Positions 1 through 5,842 of a stretch of DNA of 14,001 nt are shown in pieces. The position numbers and the translations under genes were made by a program. Below the pieces are notes generated by a model that searched no databases, was not told the origin of the DNA, and saw only the letters and a program-made list of their open reading frames with translations. The DNA lies in the NCBI GenBank assembly GCA_050698355.1, contig JBOHBN010000243.1:1-14001 (forward strand). Reading direction: 5' to 3'. Each line of letters begins with the position of its first letter. The stretch's first letter is position 1. This stretch comes from JBOHBN01 sp050698355 (GTDB taxonomy: Bacteria > Actinomycetota > Actinomycetes > Streptosporangiales > WHST01).

Positions 1-499
1 GGGTGAAGATGCTCTGGTTCGGGATGATCTGGTCACCGGCACACGGCGAACCCGGCTGGTTGCCGCCGGGAAAGAGCTGGCCGAACCGCGCCATCGCGAT
101 GTAGCCCGTCGACTGCAGCACGGCCAGGCCGACCGTGAGGTAACGGGTGTACTGGGTCAGCTTGTTGGTGCCGCCCGGGCCTTCCTTCTTGAGCTCCTCG
201 AACCGCGGGATCACCACCGTGAGCAGCTGCACGATGATGCTCGCCGTGATGTACGGCATGATGCCGAGCGCGAAGACCGACAGTCGCAGCAACGCGCCGC
301 CGCTGAACAGGTTCAGCACGCCGTAGACGCTGCTCGCGGCCTGCGCCTGCTGCGCGCACTGCGTGACCGCCTCGTACGAGACCCCGGGTGTCGGCACGAC
401 CGAACCCAGCCGGAAGATCGCGACGACAAGGAGGACGAACAGCAGCTTCTTGCGGAGGTCGGGCGTGCGGAACGCCCGAGTGAACGCCGACAGCTGCAC
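1..499 (-). CDS. secY: Preprotein translocase subunit SecY (5' part, runs off the left edge)
   Basis: SecY is the membrane channel of the Sec translocon; with SecE and SecG it moves unfolded proteins across, or into, the cytoplasmic membrane. The 166 codons visible start MQLSAFTRAFRTPDLRKK, a typical actinobacterial SecY N-terminus. A first membrane segment lies at about residues 18-36, followed by the plug region (VLNLFSGGALLRLSVFALG, about 61-79) and a second membrane segment running to about residue 96. A basic cytoplasmic loop follows (EELKKEGPGGTNK). The start is a GTG at 497-499, preceded by a perfect AGGAGG (504-509) with a short 4-base spacer. It is the last gene visible in the cluster; adk and map commonly follow secY in relatives, but they lie outside this window. 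The 3' part of the gene is missing because of the window edge, not because of a mutation. The identification is secure. Confidence 0.96.
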   Translation of the reverse strand, partial: MQLSAFTRAFRTPDLRKKLLFVLLVVAIFRLGSVVPTPGVSYEAVTQCAQQAQAASSVYGVLNLFSGGALLRLSVFALGIMPYITASIIVQLLTVVIPRFEELKKEGPGGTNKLTQYTRYLTVGLAVLQSTGYIAMARFGQLFPGGNQPGSPCAGDQIIPNQSIFT

Positions 500-503
500 A
501 CTT

Positions 504-509
504 CCTCCT
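504..509 (-). promoter_or_regulatory. Strong Shine-Dalgarno site of secY
   Basis: The minus strand reads AGGAGG four bases before the GTG at 497-499. This perfect match fixes the secY start, which otherwise has no ATG nearby. The site lies directly downstream of the palindrome at 513-530, so folding of that palindrome could affect its access. Confidence 0.8.
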
Positions 510-512
510 GCG

Positions 513-530
513 CGGCCCGTGCACGGGCCG
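513..530. repeat. 18-bp perfect palindrome in the secY leader
   Basis: CGGCCCGTGCACGGGCCG is identical to its own reverse complement. The 8-mer ACGGGCCG occurs in it (523-530) and again at 539-546, so the arm at 513-520 can pair with either copy. The first pairing gives a tight hairpin or a symmetrical DNA site; the second gives a stem with an 18-base loop. The element ends three bases from the secY Shine-Dalgarno sequence. The structure is directly visible; any regulatory role is inference. Confidence 0.6.
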
Positions 531-606
531 ATCATCAGACGGGCCGTGCGAGCACCCCGTCACTGTGCCGATGGTTACCGGGGCTACCTTCGAGCCGACA
601 AGTAAC

Positions 607-622
607 TGTGCGGACTCTAACA
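607..622 (-). promoter_or_regulatory. Possible extended -10 promoter upstream of secY
   Basis: The minus strand carries TGTTAGAGT (614-622), a TGN extended -10 followed by TAGAGT, in the 146-base gap between rplO and secY. Transcription would start near 607 and give a leader of roughly 108 bases containing the palindrome at 513-530. No good -35 is visible about 17 bases upstream. The gap is the longest in the window, which suits an internal promoter for secY and genes beyond it. This is a motif match only. Confidence 0.3.
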
Positions 623-645
623 GTCGCCTTCGGCCAGCCCTGGCC

Positions 646-1089
646 TCAGACCTCGGTTGTGCTGCCTCCGGCAGCGACGATCTTGTCCTTCGCGGTCTGC
701 GAGAACGCGTGCGCGCTCACCTGGACGGCGACGCCGATGTCGCCGCTGCCGAGCACCTTCACCCGCCGGCCGCGCTTCGCGGCGCGCCGGTCGACCAGGT
801 CGGTCACCGTGACCTGCCCGCCCTCGGGGAAGAGCGCGGCGAGCCGGTCGAGGTTGACGACGTCCACCTCGGCCGGCTTGCGCCTGGAGAAGCCCTTGAG
901 CTTCGGCAGCCGCATGTGCAGGGGCATCTGGCCGCCCTCGAACCGGGCGTTCACCTGGCCGCGGGCCTTGGTGCCCTTGGTGCCCCGCCCGGCGGTCTTG
1001 CCCTTCGAGGCCTCGCCACGGCCCACCCGCGTCTTCGCGGTGCGCGCTCCCGGCGCCGGGCGCAGGTGATGGACCTTCAGTCCACTCAT
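646..1089 (-). CDS. rplO: 50S ribosomal protein L15
   Basis: L15 is a large-subunit protein that binds 23S rRNA and takes part in late assembly of the 50S particle. The 147-residue product has the usual L15 form: a glycine- and basic-rich N-terminal extension (about residues 10-60, including VGRGEASKGKTAGRGTKG) that threads into rRNA, the conserved stretch MPLHMRLPKLKGFSRR, and a globular C-terminal part ending in KDKIVAAGGSTTEV. The ATG start overlaps the rpmD stop as ATGA (1086-1089), so the two are probably translationally coupled. The length is normal for the family. It is the last ribosomal-protein gene before the secY leader. Confidence 0.97.
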   Translation of the reverse strand: MSGLKVHHLRPAPGARTAKTRVGRGEASKGKTAGRGTKGTKARGQVNARFEGGQMPLHMRLPKLKGFSRRKPAEVDVVNLDRLAALFPEGGQVTVTDLVDRRAAKRGRRVKVLGSGDIGVAVQVSAHAFSQTAKDKIVAAGGSTTEV

Positions 1090-1280
1090 GCTTTCGTAAC
1101 CTCCTCGACGGTCACCAGATGCGTGACCGTCGTGATCATGCCGCGTACCTCGGGGCTGTCCGGGCGCACGACCGAGTGGCCGCGCCGCTTCAACCCCAGC
1201 GTACGCAGCGTGTCGCGCTGGTTCTGCTTGCGGCCGATCTCCGACCGCACCTGGGTGATCTTCACCTGCTTAGCGGTCAT
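1086..1280 (-). CDS. rpmD: 50S ribosomal protein L30
   Basis: L30 is a small 23S rRNA-binding protein of the large subunit. The 64 residues contain the family core KITQVRSEIGRKQNQRDTL and the usual C-terminal strand (MITTVTHLVTVEE). Two starts are possible. The ATG at 1278-1280, two bases after the rpsE stop, gives MTAKQVKITQ and is used here because it fits family length. A GTG at 1284-1286, overlapping the rpsE stop as GTGA, adds two residues and has better spacing (6 bases) to the GAGGG of the upstream ribosome binding site. A much longer open frame reaching 1475 is the antisense-of-frame shadow of rpsE and is not used. The 3' end overlaps rplO by four bases. Confidence 0.93.
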   Translation of the reverse strand: MTAKQVKITQVRSEIGRKQNQRDTLRTLGLKRRGHSVVRPDSPEVRGMITTVTHLVTVEEVTKA

Positions 1281-1282
1281 GG

Positions 1283-1870
1283 TCACGCCGCTCCCTCTGC
1301 GGCCTTGGCCCGCAGCATCGCGCTCGGCGCGACGTCCTCGATCGGCAGGCCCCGCCGGGCCGCGACATCCTCGGCACGCGTCAGTGAGCGCAGGGCGGTG
1401 ACGGTCGCGTGGACGATGTTGATCGGGTTGGACGAGCCGAGCGACTTGCTCAGCACGTCGTGCACGCCCGCGCACTCGAGCACGGCGCGCACGGGGCCAC
1501 CCGCGATCACTCCCGTACCGGGGCTCGCCGGCTTCAACAGCACCACGCCGGCGGCGTCCTCGCCCTTCACCAGGTGCGGGATGGTGCCCTGGATGCGAGG
1601 CACGGGGAAGAAGTTCTTCTTCGCCTCCTCGACACCCTTGGCGATCGCCGAGGGCACCTCCTTGGCCTTGCCGTACCCGACACCGACCGTGCCGTTGCCG
1701 TCACCGACCACGACGAGTGCGGTGAAGCTGAACCGGCGGCCGCCGCGGACGACCTTCGCCACGCGGTTGATCTTGACGAGGCGCTCCAGGTACGCCTTGT
1801 CAGAGGCGCCGCCGTCCTTGCGGTCGCGCCGCTCCCGGCGCTCGCCTCCACGACGCTGCGCTCCAGGCAT
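1283..1870 (-). CDS. rpsE: 30S ribosomal protein S5
   Basis: S5 sits at the mRNA entry side of the small subunit, and in characterised bacteria it affects decoding accuracy and spectinomycin response. The 195-residue product has a basic, charged N-terminal extension (residues 1-25, rich in R/E/D), then the S5 double-stranded-RNA-binding-like domain (LERLVKINRVAKVVRGGRRF through VGVGYGKAKEVPSAI, about 29-80) and the C-terminal S5 domain with TGVIAGGPVRAVLE and NPINIVHAT. The ATG at 1868-1870 is preceded by AGGGG nine bases upstream. Unlike most junctions here, it is separated from rplR by 97 bases holding a long hairpin (1910-1953), so its expression may be set partly apart from the genes upstream. 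Confidence 0.97.
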   Translation of the reverse strand: MPGAQRRGGERRERRDRKDGGASDKAYLERLVKINRVAKVVRGGRRFSFTALVVVGDGNGTVGVGYGKAKEVPSAIAKGVEEAKKNFFPVPRIQGTIPHLVKGEDAAGVVLLKPASPGTGVIAGGPVRAVLECAGVHDVLSKSLGSSNPINIVHATVTALRSLTRAEDVAARRGLPIEDVAPSAMLRAKAAEGAA

Positions 1871-1909
1871 CAGCAGCTTCCCCTTCTCCCGCTCGTGTCT
1901 CTCTCAAGG

Positions 1910-1953
1910 TTGTCAGAACCAGCCACGGTCCTGACCGTGGCAGCTCCTGACAA
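1910..1953. repeat. 44-base inverted-repeat hairpin, copy A (rplR-rpsE gap)
   Basis: Outer arms are TTGTCAG (1910-1916) and CTGACAA (1947-1953). Inner arms are GCCACGGTC (1922-1930) and GACCGTGGC (1933-1941), perfect over nine pairs around a 2-base centre. Between the arms lie five positions per side, which in the minus-strand RNA give one A-U, one G-C and one G-U pair with two mismatches. The element therefore forms a nearly complete 21-position stem. No run of U follows it on the transcribed strand (the sequence after it is CCTTGAGAGAG), so it is not a standard intrinsic terminator. Its length and terminal arms match copy B at 10584-10627. Confidence 0.8.
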
Positions 1954-1967
1954 ATGCACTAGCCCGC

Positions 1968-2330
1968 TCATAGGTCCAGCCCGCCTTCGCGCGCGCCGTC
2001 GGCTACCCCAGCCACCCGGCCGTGGTAGCTGTGACCGCCACGGTCGAAGACCACGGCCGAGACGCCGTGCTCCTTCGCCCGCTCCGCGATCAGCTCGCCG
2101 ACCCGGCGCGCATGCGCGGTCTTGTCGCCGTCGGCGCCGCGCAGGTCAGACTCCATCGTCGACGCCGACACGACGGTGTGCCCCGCCGTGTCGTCGACGA
2201 CCTGGGCCACCATGTGCCGGGCCGACCTGCTGACAACGAGCCGCGGGCGGGCCGGAGTTCCGGACACCCGCTTGCGCACGCGCAGGTGCCGGCGCATCCG
2301 CGCGGCCCTGCGTCCCTTGCTGCCTGACAT
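1968..2330 (-). CDS. rplR: 50S ribosomal protein L18
   Basis: L18 binds 5S rRNA and, with L5 and L25-type proteins, anchors it in the central protuberance of the 50S subunit. The 120-residue product has the typical basic N-terminus (GRRAARMRRHLRVRKRVSG), the motif TPARPRLVVSRSARH, and the C-terminal half with AERAKEHGVSAVVFDRGG and YHGRVAGVADGAREGGL. The length is normal. The ATG at 2328-2330 directly follows the rplF stop with no spacer, so its ribosome binding site lies inside the rplF coding end and coupling is likely. The TGA stop at 1968-1970 is followed by the 97-base gap carrying hairpin copy A. Confidence 0.97.
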   Translation of the reverse strand: MSGSKGRRAARMRRHLRVRKRVSGTPARPRLVVSRSARHMVAQVVDDTAGHTVVSASTMESDLRGADGDKTAHARRVGELIAERAKEHGVSAVVFDRGGHSYHGRVAGVADGAREGGLDL

Positions 2331-2867
2331 CTACTTCGCTGCCTTCCCGGACTTGCGGCGGACGCGCTCGCCCTCGTACCGCACGCCCTTACCCTTGTAC
2401 GGCTCGGGCGGGCGGAGCTTTCGGATGTTTGCGGCGGTCTCGCCGACCTGCTGCTTGTCGATGCCGGACACGGTGAACCGCGTCGCCGACTCGACCGTGA
2501 ACGAGATGCCCTCGGGTGGCTTCACCACGACCGGGTGGCTGTACCCGAGCGACAGCTCGAGCCCGCCTTCCTTGGCCAGCACCCGGTAACCAGTGCCGAC
2601 GATCTCCAGGCGCTTGGTGTACCCGTCGGTCACGCCGGTCACCATGTTGGCGATCAGCGTGCGCGTCAGGCCGTGCAGCGCGCGGTTCTCCCGTTCGTCG
2701 TCGGGACGCCTCACCGTCAGGGTGCCGTCGTCCTGGCTCACCACCATGGGGGAGGCCACGGCGTGGGACAGCTCGCCCCTAGGGCCCTTCACGGTCACCC
2801 GGGCACCGTCGATACTCGCGTCGACCCCGTCGGGCACGGCGATGGGGCGCACTCCAATACGCGACAT
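2331..2867 (-). CDS. rplF: 50S ribosomal protein L6
   Basis: L6 lies near the sarcin-ricin loop and the factor-binding site of the 50S subunit, where EF-G and EF-Tu act. The 178 residues show two tandem L6 folds: an N-terminal one starting MSRIGVRPIAVPDGV with VKGPRGEL, and a C-terminal one with GTGYRVLAKEGGLELSLGYSHPV cut here to its key features GTGYR and SLGYSHPV. The family signature PPEPYKGKGVRYEGE is near the C-terminus. The ATG at 2865-2867 comes ten bases after the rpsH stop, and GAGGGAG overlapping that stop is the ribosome binding site. The length and all family landmarks are normal. Confidence 0.97.
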   Translation of the reverse strand: MSRIGVRPIAVPDGVDASIDGARVTVKGPRGELSHAVASPMVVSQDDGTLTVRRPDDERENRALHGLTRTLIANMVTGVTDGYTKRLEIVGTGYRVLAKEGGLELSLGYSHPVVVKPPEGISFTVESATRFTVSGIDKQQVGETAANIRKLRPPEPYKGKGVRYEGERVRRKSGKAAK

Positions 2868-2877
2868 GTTGGCTCCC

Positions 2878-3276
2878 TCACCACACGTAGGCGAGGACTT
2901 CCCCGCCTACCCGATGCTTCGCAGCCTGCTTGTCGGTCACCAGCCCGGACGACGTCGAGATGATCGCGATGCCGAGCCCGCCGAGTACCCGCGGGAGCGA
3001 GCTGGACTTGCAGTACACCCGCAGCCCGGGCTTGCTCACTCGCCGCACGCCGGCCATGGCGCGGGCGCGGTCCCGCCCGTACTTCAGCTCGACGGTCAGG
3101 GTGCGGCCGACGCCCTCGTTCTGCTCGACCTGCCAGCGCCGGATGTAGCCCTCACGCTGGAGCAGCTCGGCGATGCTCGCCTTCAGCTTCGAGTAGGGCA
3201 TCGACGCCAAATCGTGATGCGCGGTGTTCGCGTTACGCAGACGGGTCAGCATGTCTGCGATCGGATCGGTCATCAT
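2878..3276 (-). CDS. rpsH: 30S ribosomal protein S8
   Basis: S8 is a primary 16S rRNA-binding protein that nucleates the small-subunit platform; in E. coli it also represses its own operon by binding spc mRNA. The 132-residue product begins MMTDPIADMLTRLRNANTA, the standard S8 N-terminus, and ends in the conserved C-terminal domain with SSSLPRVLGGLGIAIISTS and VGGEVLAYVW. Two ATGs stand side by side at 3271-3276. The first is chosen because AGGAAGG lies at a suitable distance upstream, but the second is equally possible. A 94-base gap separates it from rpsZ, longer than most junctions in this cluster. Confidence 0.97.
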   Translation of the reverse strand: MMTDPIADMLTRLRNANTAHHDLASMPYSKLKASIAELLQREGYIRRWQVEQNEGVGRTLTVELKYGRDRARAMAGVRRVSKPGLRVYCKSSSLPRVLGGLGIAIISTSSGLVTDKQAAKHRVGGEVLAYVW

Positions 3277-3370
3277 GGCCGGTGGCCTTCCTCACCGTGG
3301 TTTCCTTGCCGGGCCCGGGTGTCCCGGACGAGCTCGGACCTGTGGCGTAGTCGTCGGGTCGGGTTGTTTG
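3277..3370 (-). promoter_or_regulatory. rpsZ-rpsH gap with two small hairpins
   Basis: This 94-base gap holds no credible ORF. In the transcript, CGGTG / CACCG arms (3293-3297 and 3280-3284) form a 5-bp stem whose 8-base loop is AGGAAGGC, so the rpsH ribosome binding site is presented in a loop. Further upstream CCGGG / CCCGG arms (3315-3327) form a 5-bp stem with a 3-base loop. Short GC-rich stems arise often by chance in such a genome, so a regulatory role is only a possibility. I saw no convincing promoter. Confidence 0.3.
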
Positions 3371-3556
3371 TTACCAACTGGCTTTCACCACACCGGGCAG
3401 TTCGCCGCGGTGCGCCATCTCGCGCAGGCAGATGCGGCAGAGGTCGAACTTGCGGTACACCGCCTGCGGCCGGCCGCACCGGCTGCAGCGGGTGTACGCC
3501 CGCACGCGGAACTTCGGCTTCTGCTTGCTCTTGTGGATCAGCGCCTTCTTCGCCAC
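3371..3556 (-). CDS. rpsZ: 30S ribosomal protein S14, zinc-binding (type Z)
   Basis: S14 belongs to the head of the small subunit, close to S3, S10 and S19. This is the short 61-residue zinc-ribbon form: two CxxC pairs at Cys24/Cys27 (CSRC) and Cys40/Cys43 (CRIC) supply the four zinc ligands. The longer zinc-free paralogue, rpsN, is about 100 residues and lacks these cysteines; in many actinobacteria it is encoded elsewhere under zinc control, but it is not in this window. The GTG start at 3554-3556 follows the rplE stop by three bases, and AAGGAGAGCTGAGGC provides the ribosome binding site. The position between rplE and rpsH is the usual one. Confidence 0.97.
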   Translation of the reverse strand: MAKKALIHKSKQKPKFRVRAYTRCSRCGRPQAVYRKFDLCRICLREMAHRGELPGVVKASW

Positions 3557-3559
3557 GCC

Positions 3560-4123
3560 TCAGCTCTCCTTGAACGGGAAGCCGAGCGCACGAAGCAATG
3601 CCCGACCTTCCTCGTTGGTCTTCGCGGTCGTCACGACCGTGATGTCCATCCCTCGGGTACGGTCCACGCGGTCGGGGTCGATCTCGTAGAACATCAGCTG
3701 CTCGTTCAGCCCGAACGTGTAGTTGCCGTTGCCGTCGAACTGCCGCGACGACAGGCCGCGGAAGTCACGGATCCGCGGCAGCGACACCGAGAGCAACCGG
3801 TCCAGGAACTCCCACATCCGGTTGCCGCGTAGCGTCGCGTACGCGCCGATCGACATCCCGTCACGCAGCTTGAACTGCGCGATCGACTTCTTCGCCTTCG
3901 CGACCGCCGGCTTCTGACCGGCGATCAGCGCGAGGTCGCGGGTGGCGCCCTCGATCAGCTTGGAGTCGCGGGCCGCCTCACCGACGCCCATGTTGACGAC
4001 GACCTTGCTGATCGTCGGCACCTGCATGACGTTCGGGTAGCCGAACTGCTCGCGCAGCTGACCGGCGATCTCGTCACGGTAGCGCTGCTGGAGCCGCGGC
4101 CGCGTCGCCTCGGCAGTCGTCAT
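3560..4123 (-). CDS. rplE: 50S ribosomal protein L5
   Basis: L5 binds 5S rRNA and forms the bridge from the central protuberance to the small-subunit head and P-site tRNA. The 187-residue product carries the L5 landmarks PTISKVVVNMGVGEAARDSK, AGQKPAVAKAKKSIAQFKLR, the segment around MWEFLDRLLSVSLPRIRDFRG, and the C-terminal RGMDITVVTTAKTNEEGRAL. Two starts are possible at the rplX stop: a GTG at 4124-4126 (GTGA overlap) and the ATG at 4121-4123 (TGATG overlap). The ATG is preferred because GGAAGG lies seven bases upstream, against four for the GTG. It is tightly packed between rplX and rpsZ. Confidence 0.96.
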   Translation of the reverse strand: MTTAEATRPRLQQRYRDEIAGQLREQFGYPNVMQVPTISKVVVNMGVGEAARDSKLIEGATRDLALIAGQKPAVAKAKKSIAQFKLRDGMSIGAYATLRGNRMWEFLDRLLSVSLPRIRDFRGLSSRQFDGNGNYTFGLNEQLMFYEIDPDRVDRTRGMDITVVTTAKTNEEGRALLRALGFPFKES

Positions 4124-4464
4124 CACACATCCTTCCCGGACGCCCTGGAGATGCGCACGCTGCGCATCCTCGTCTTGCCGGACGGCAGCTCCACGGCCTC
4201 CTTGCGGTAGCCGACCCTGGTCGGCTTGTCGTCCTCGCTGTCGACCAGCATGACGTTGCTGGCATGGATGGCAGCCTCCTGGGTGACGAGCCCGCCGGTC
4301 CTGCCGCCGCGGCGGGTGGTGGTCACCTTGGTGTGCTTCTTCACCCGGTTGACGCCCTCGACGAGCACCCGGTCACGGTCCGGGTAGGTAGCGAGGACCT
4401 TGCCGCGCACGCCCTTGTCCTTGCCGGCGGTCACGACGACGGTGTCGCCCTTCTTCACTCGCAT
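4123..4464 (-). CDS. rplX: 50S ribosomal protein L24
   Basis: L24 is an early assembly initiator of the 50S subunit and sits near the exit of the peptide tunnel. The 113 residues start with a KOW-type RNA-binding fold (MRVKKGDTVVVTAGKDKGVR, residues 1-20), then VLVEGVNRVKKHTK and the C-terminal extension with AIHASNVMLVD and TRVGYR that contacts rRNA. The ATG at 4462-4464 shares one base with the rplN stop (TAATG), and GGAG is placed upstream inside the rplN end. The stop overlaps the start region of rplE. The length is normal for an actinobacterial L24. Confidence 0.97.
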   Translation of the reverse strand: MRVKKGDTVVVTAGKDKGVRGKVLATYPDRDRVLVEGVNRVKKHTKVTTTRRGGRTGGLVTQEAAIHASNVMLVDSEDDKPTRVGYRKEAVELPSGKTRMRSVRISRASGKDV

Positions 4465-4832
4465 TAGAGCACCTCCGGAGCCAGCGAGATGATGCGCATG
4501 AACCTCTTGTCCCGCAGCTCGCGTCCGACCGGGCCGAAGATGCGGGTGCCACGAGGGTCTCCCCCATCGCGGATGATCACGGCGGCGTTCTCGTCGAAGC
4601 GGATGTAGGAGCCGTCGGGGCGACGCTTCTCCTTGGCGGTACGGACGATGACCGCCCGCACGACATCGCCTCTCTTCACCGGCGCCGCGGGTATGGCGTC
4701 CTTCACCGTTGCCACGATGACGTCGCCGATACCAGCGTACCGTCGACCGGAGCCGCCGAGCACGCGGATGCAGAGGATCTGCTTCGCGCCCGTGTTGTCG
4801 GCGACCTTCAGTCGCGACTCCTGCTGAATCAC
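4464..4832 (-). CDS. rplN: 50S ribosomal protein L14
   Basis: L14 lies at the subunit interface, contacts 16S rRNA in an intersubunit bridge and is a docking site for the silencing factor RsfS. The 122-residue product is nearly canonical: MIQQESRLKVADNTGAKQI at the N-terminus, then GGSGRRYAGIGDVIVATVKD, the basic KRGDVVRAVIVRTAKE stretch, and FGPVGRELRDKRFMRIISLA at the end. The start is GTG (4830-4832) with GGGAG five bases upstream. The 55-base gap before it marks the classical S10/spc operon boundary, although no promoter there is convincing. Confidence 0.97.
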   Translation of the reverse strand: MIQQESRLKVADNTGAKQILCIRVLGGSGRRYAGIGDVIVATVKDAIPAAPVKRGDVVRAVIVRTAKEKRRPDGSYIRFDENAAVIIRDGGDPRGTRIFGPVGRELRDKRFMRIISLAPEVL

Positions 4833-4887
4833 GTCAACTCCCGTTCGGTGTTGCTAGGGCACCACACGTGCCTTCGCCCTGGCCGGC
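4833..4887 (-). promoter_or_regulatory. rpsQ-rplN gap (S10/spc boundary) with a small hairpin
   Basis: This 55-base gap contains GGCAC-CACAC-GTGCC (4858-4872), a 5-bp stem with a 5-base loop, and the rplN ribosome binding site GGGAG close to the GTG. It lies where the spc operon begins in E. coli. I see no matched -35/-10 pair and no U-run, so I call neither a promoter nor a terminator. Read-through from the S10 genes is the simplest reading. Confidence 0.3.
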
Positions 4888-5193
4888 CTATCGAGCCTTC
4901 TGCACCACGTCCACGACGCGCCACCGCTTCGTCGCCGACACCGGCCGGGTCTCCATCAACAGCACCCGGTCGCCGACGGCGCACTCGTTGCGCTCGTCAT
5001 GGGCCTTGTATTTCCTGCTGCGCCTGATGACCTTGCCGTACAGGCTGTGGGTCACGTGGTCCTCGACCGCCACAACGACGGTCTTGTCCATCTTGTTGCT
5101 GACGACCCGACCCTCGCGGACCTTGCGGTTGCCGCGCCGCTGCTCGGCATCCGCCGCGGGCTGAGTGCCCTCGTCTACGCCCGGACTCGTCAT
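4888..5193 (-). CDS. rpsQ: 30S ribosomal protein S17
   Basis: S17 is a primary 16S rRNA-binding protein with an OB fold, needed early in 30S assembly. The 101-residue product has an acidic, poorly conserved N-terminal extension (residues 1-20), then the OB-fold core KVREGRVVSNKMDKTVVVAV, the motif YGKVIRRSRKYKAHDE and the signature NECAVGDRVLLMETRPVS. N-terminal extensions of this kind are common in actinobacterial S17. The ATG at 5191-5193 overlaps the rpmC stop as ATGA. A 55-base gap follows before rplN. Confidence 0.97.
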   Translation of the reverse strand: MTSPGVDEGTQPAADAEQRRGNRKVREGRVVSNKMDKTVVVAVEDHVTHSLYGKVIRRSRKYKAHDERNECAVGDRVLLMETRPVSATKRWRVVDVVQKAR

Positions 5194-5420
5194 GCTACGT
5201 CCTCCGACTCCACGATCTCGGTGATGCCGAGCTCACGTTCCCGCATGATGGTGTAGATGCGGGCGATGTTCCGGCGTACGGCACGCAGCCGGCCGTGGCT
5301 CTCCAGCTGGCCCGTCGCCCCCTGGAAGCGCAGGTTGAACAACTCCGCCTTCGCTTCCCGCAGCTTGCTGACCAGCTCGTCCTCTTCGAGCACCCGAAGC
5401 TCGTCCGCCCTCGGATTCAT
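5190..5420 (-). CDS. rpmC: 50S ribosomal protein L29
   Basis: L29 is a small helical protein beside the peptide-tunnel exit; with L23 it forms part of the docking area for trigger factor and the signal recognition particle. The 76 residues show the antiparallel two-helix form, with LREAKAELFNLRFQGATGQL and RLRAVRRNIARIYTIMRERE as its conserved parts. The ATG at 5418-5420 overlaps the rplP stop (ATGA), and its own stop overlaps rpsQ in the same way, so rplP-rpmC-rpsQ is probably a coupled trio. The length is slightly above the E. coli form because of a short acidic tail. Confidence 0.96.
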   Translation of the reverse strand: MNPRADELRVLEEDELVSKLREAKAELFNLRFQGATGQLESHGRLRAVRRNIARIYTIMRERELGITEIVESEDVA

Positions 5421-5839
5421 CCAGACTCACCGACCTCACGCTTGACAAACCGGCACTTCATCGGCAGCTTGTGGATCGCACGGCGCAGCGCCTCCCGGGC
5501 GATCGGCTCGGGCACGCCGGACAGCTCGAACATCACCCGGCCGGCCTTCACGTTGGCGATCCACCACTCCGGGGAACCCTTGCCGGAACCCATGCGGGTC
5601 TCCGCGGGCTTCTTGGTCAGCGGGCGGTCGGGGAAAATGTTGATCCAGACCTTCCCGCCGCGCCTGATGTGGCGGGTCATCGCGATACGCGCCGACTCGA
5701 TCTGCCGGTTGGTGACGTACGACGGCTCCATCGCCTGGATGCCGTACTCCCCGAACGTGACGCGGGTGCCGCCCTTCGCCACACCACCGCGCTTCGGGTG
5801 GTGCTGCTTGCGGTGCTGCACCTTCTTTGGAATCAACAT
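5417..5839 (-). CDS. rplP: 50S ribosomal protein L16
   Basis: L16 organises the A-site and central protuberance region of the 50S subunit and joins late in assembly. The 140-residue product starts MLIPKKVQHRKQHHPKRGG and contains GGKVWINIFPDRPLTKKPAE and TRMGSGKGSPEWWIANVKAG. Arg82 in TRMGSGKG corresponds to the arginine that is hydroxylated in E. coli L16 (Arg81); whether it is modified here cannot be read from the sequence. The ATG at 5837-5839 follows the rpsC stop by three bases, so the ribosome binding site lies in the rpsC end. All family landmarks and the length are normal. Confidence 0.97.
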   Translation of the reverse strand: MLIPKKVQHRKQHHPKRGGVAKGGTRVTFGEYGIQAMEPSYVTNRQIESARIAMTRHIRRGGKVWINIFPDRPLTKKPAETRMGSGKGSPEWWIANVKAGRVMFELSGVPEPIAREALRRAIHKLPMKCRFVKREVGESG

Positions 5840-5842
5840 CCG

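Noticed and set aside
33..563. Minus-strand open frame of 176 codons near the left edge
   Set aside because: It is out of frame with secY, whose reading at 1-499 gives an unmistakable SecY N-terminus; the other frame is R/G/H-rich shadow sequence.
2593..3573. Plus-strand open frame of 326 codons
   Set aside because: It is antisense to rplF, rpsH and rpsZ and crosses their junctions. It has no domain and no suitable ribosome binding site.
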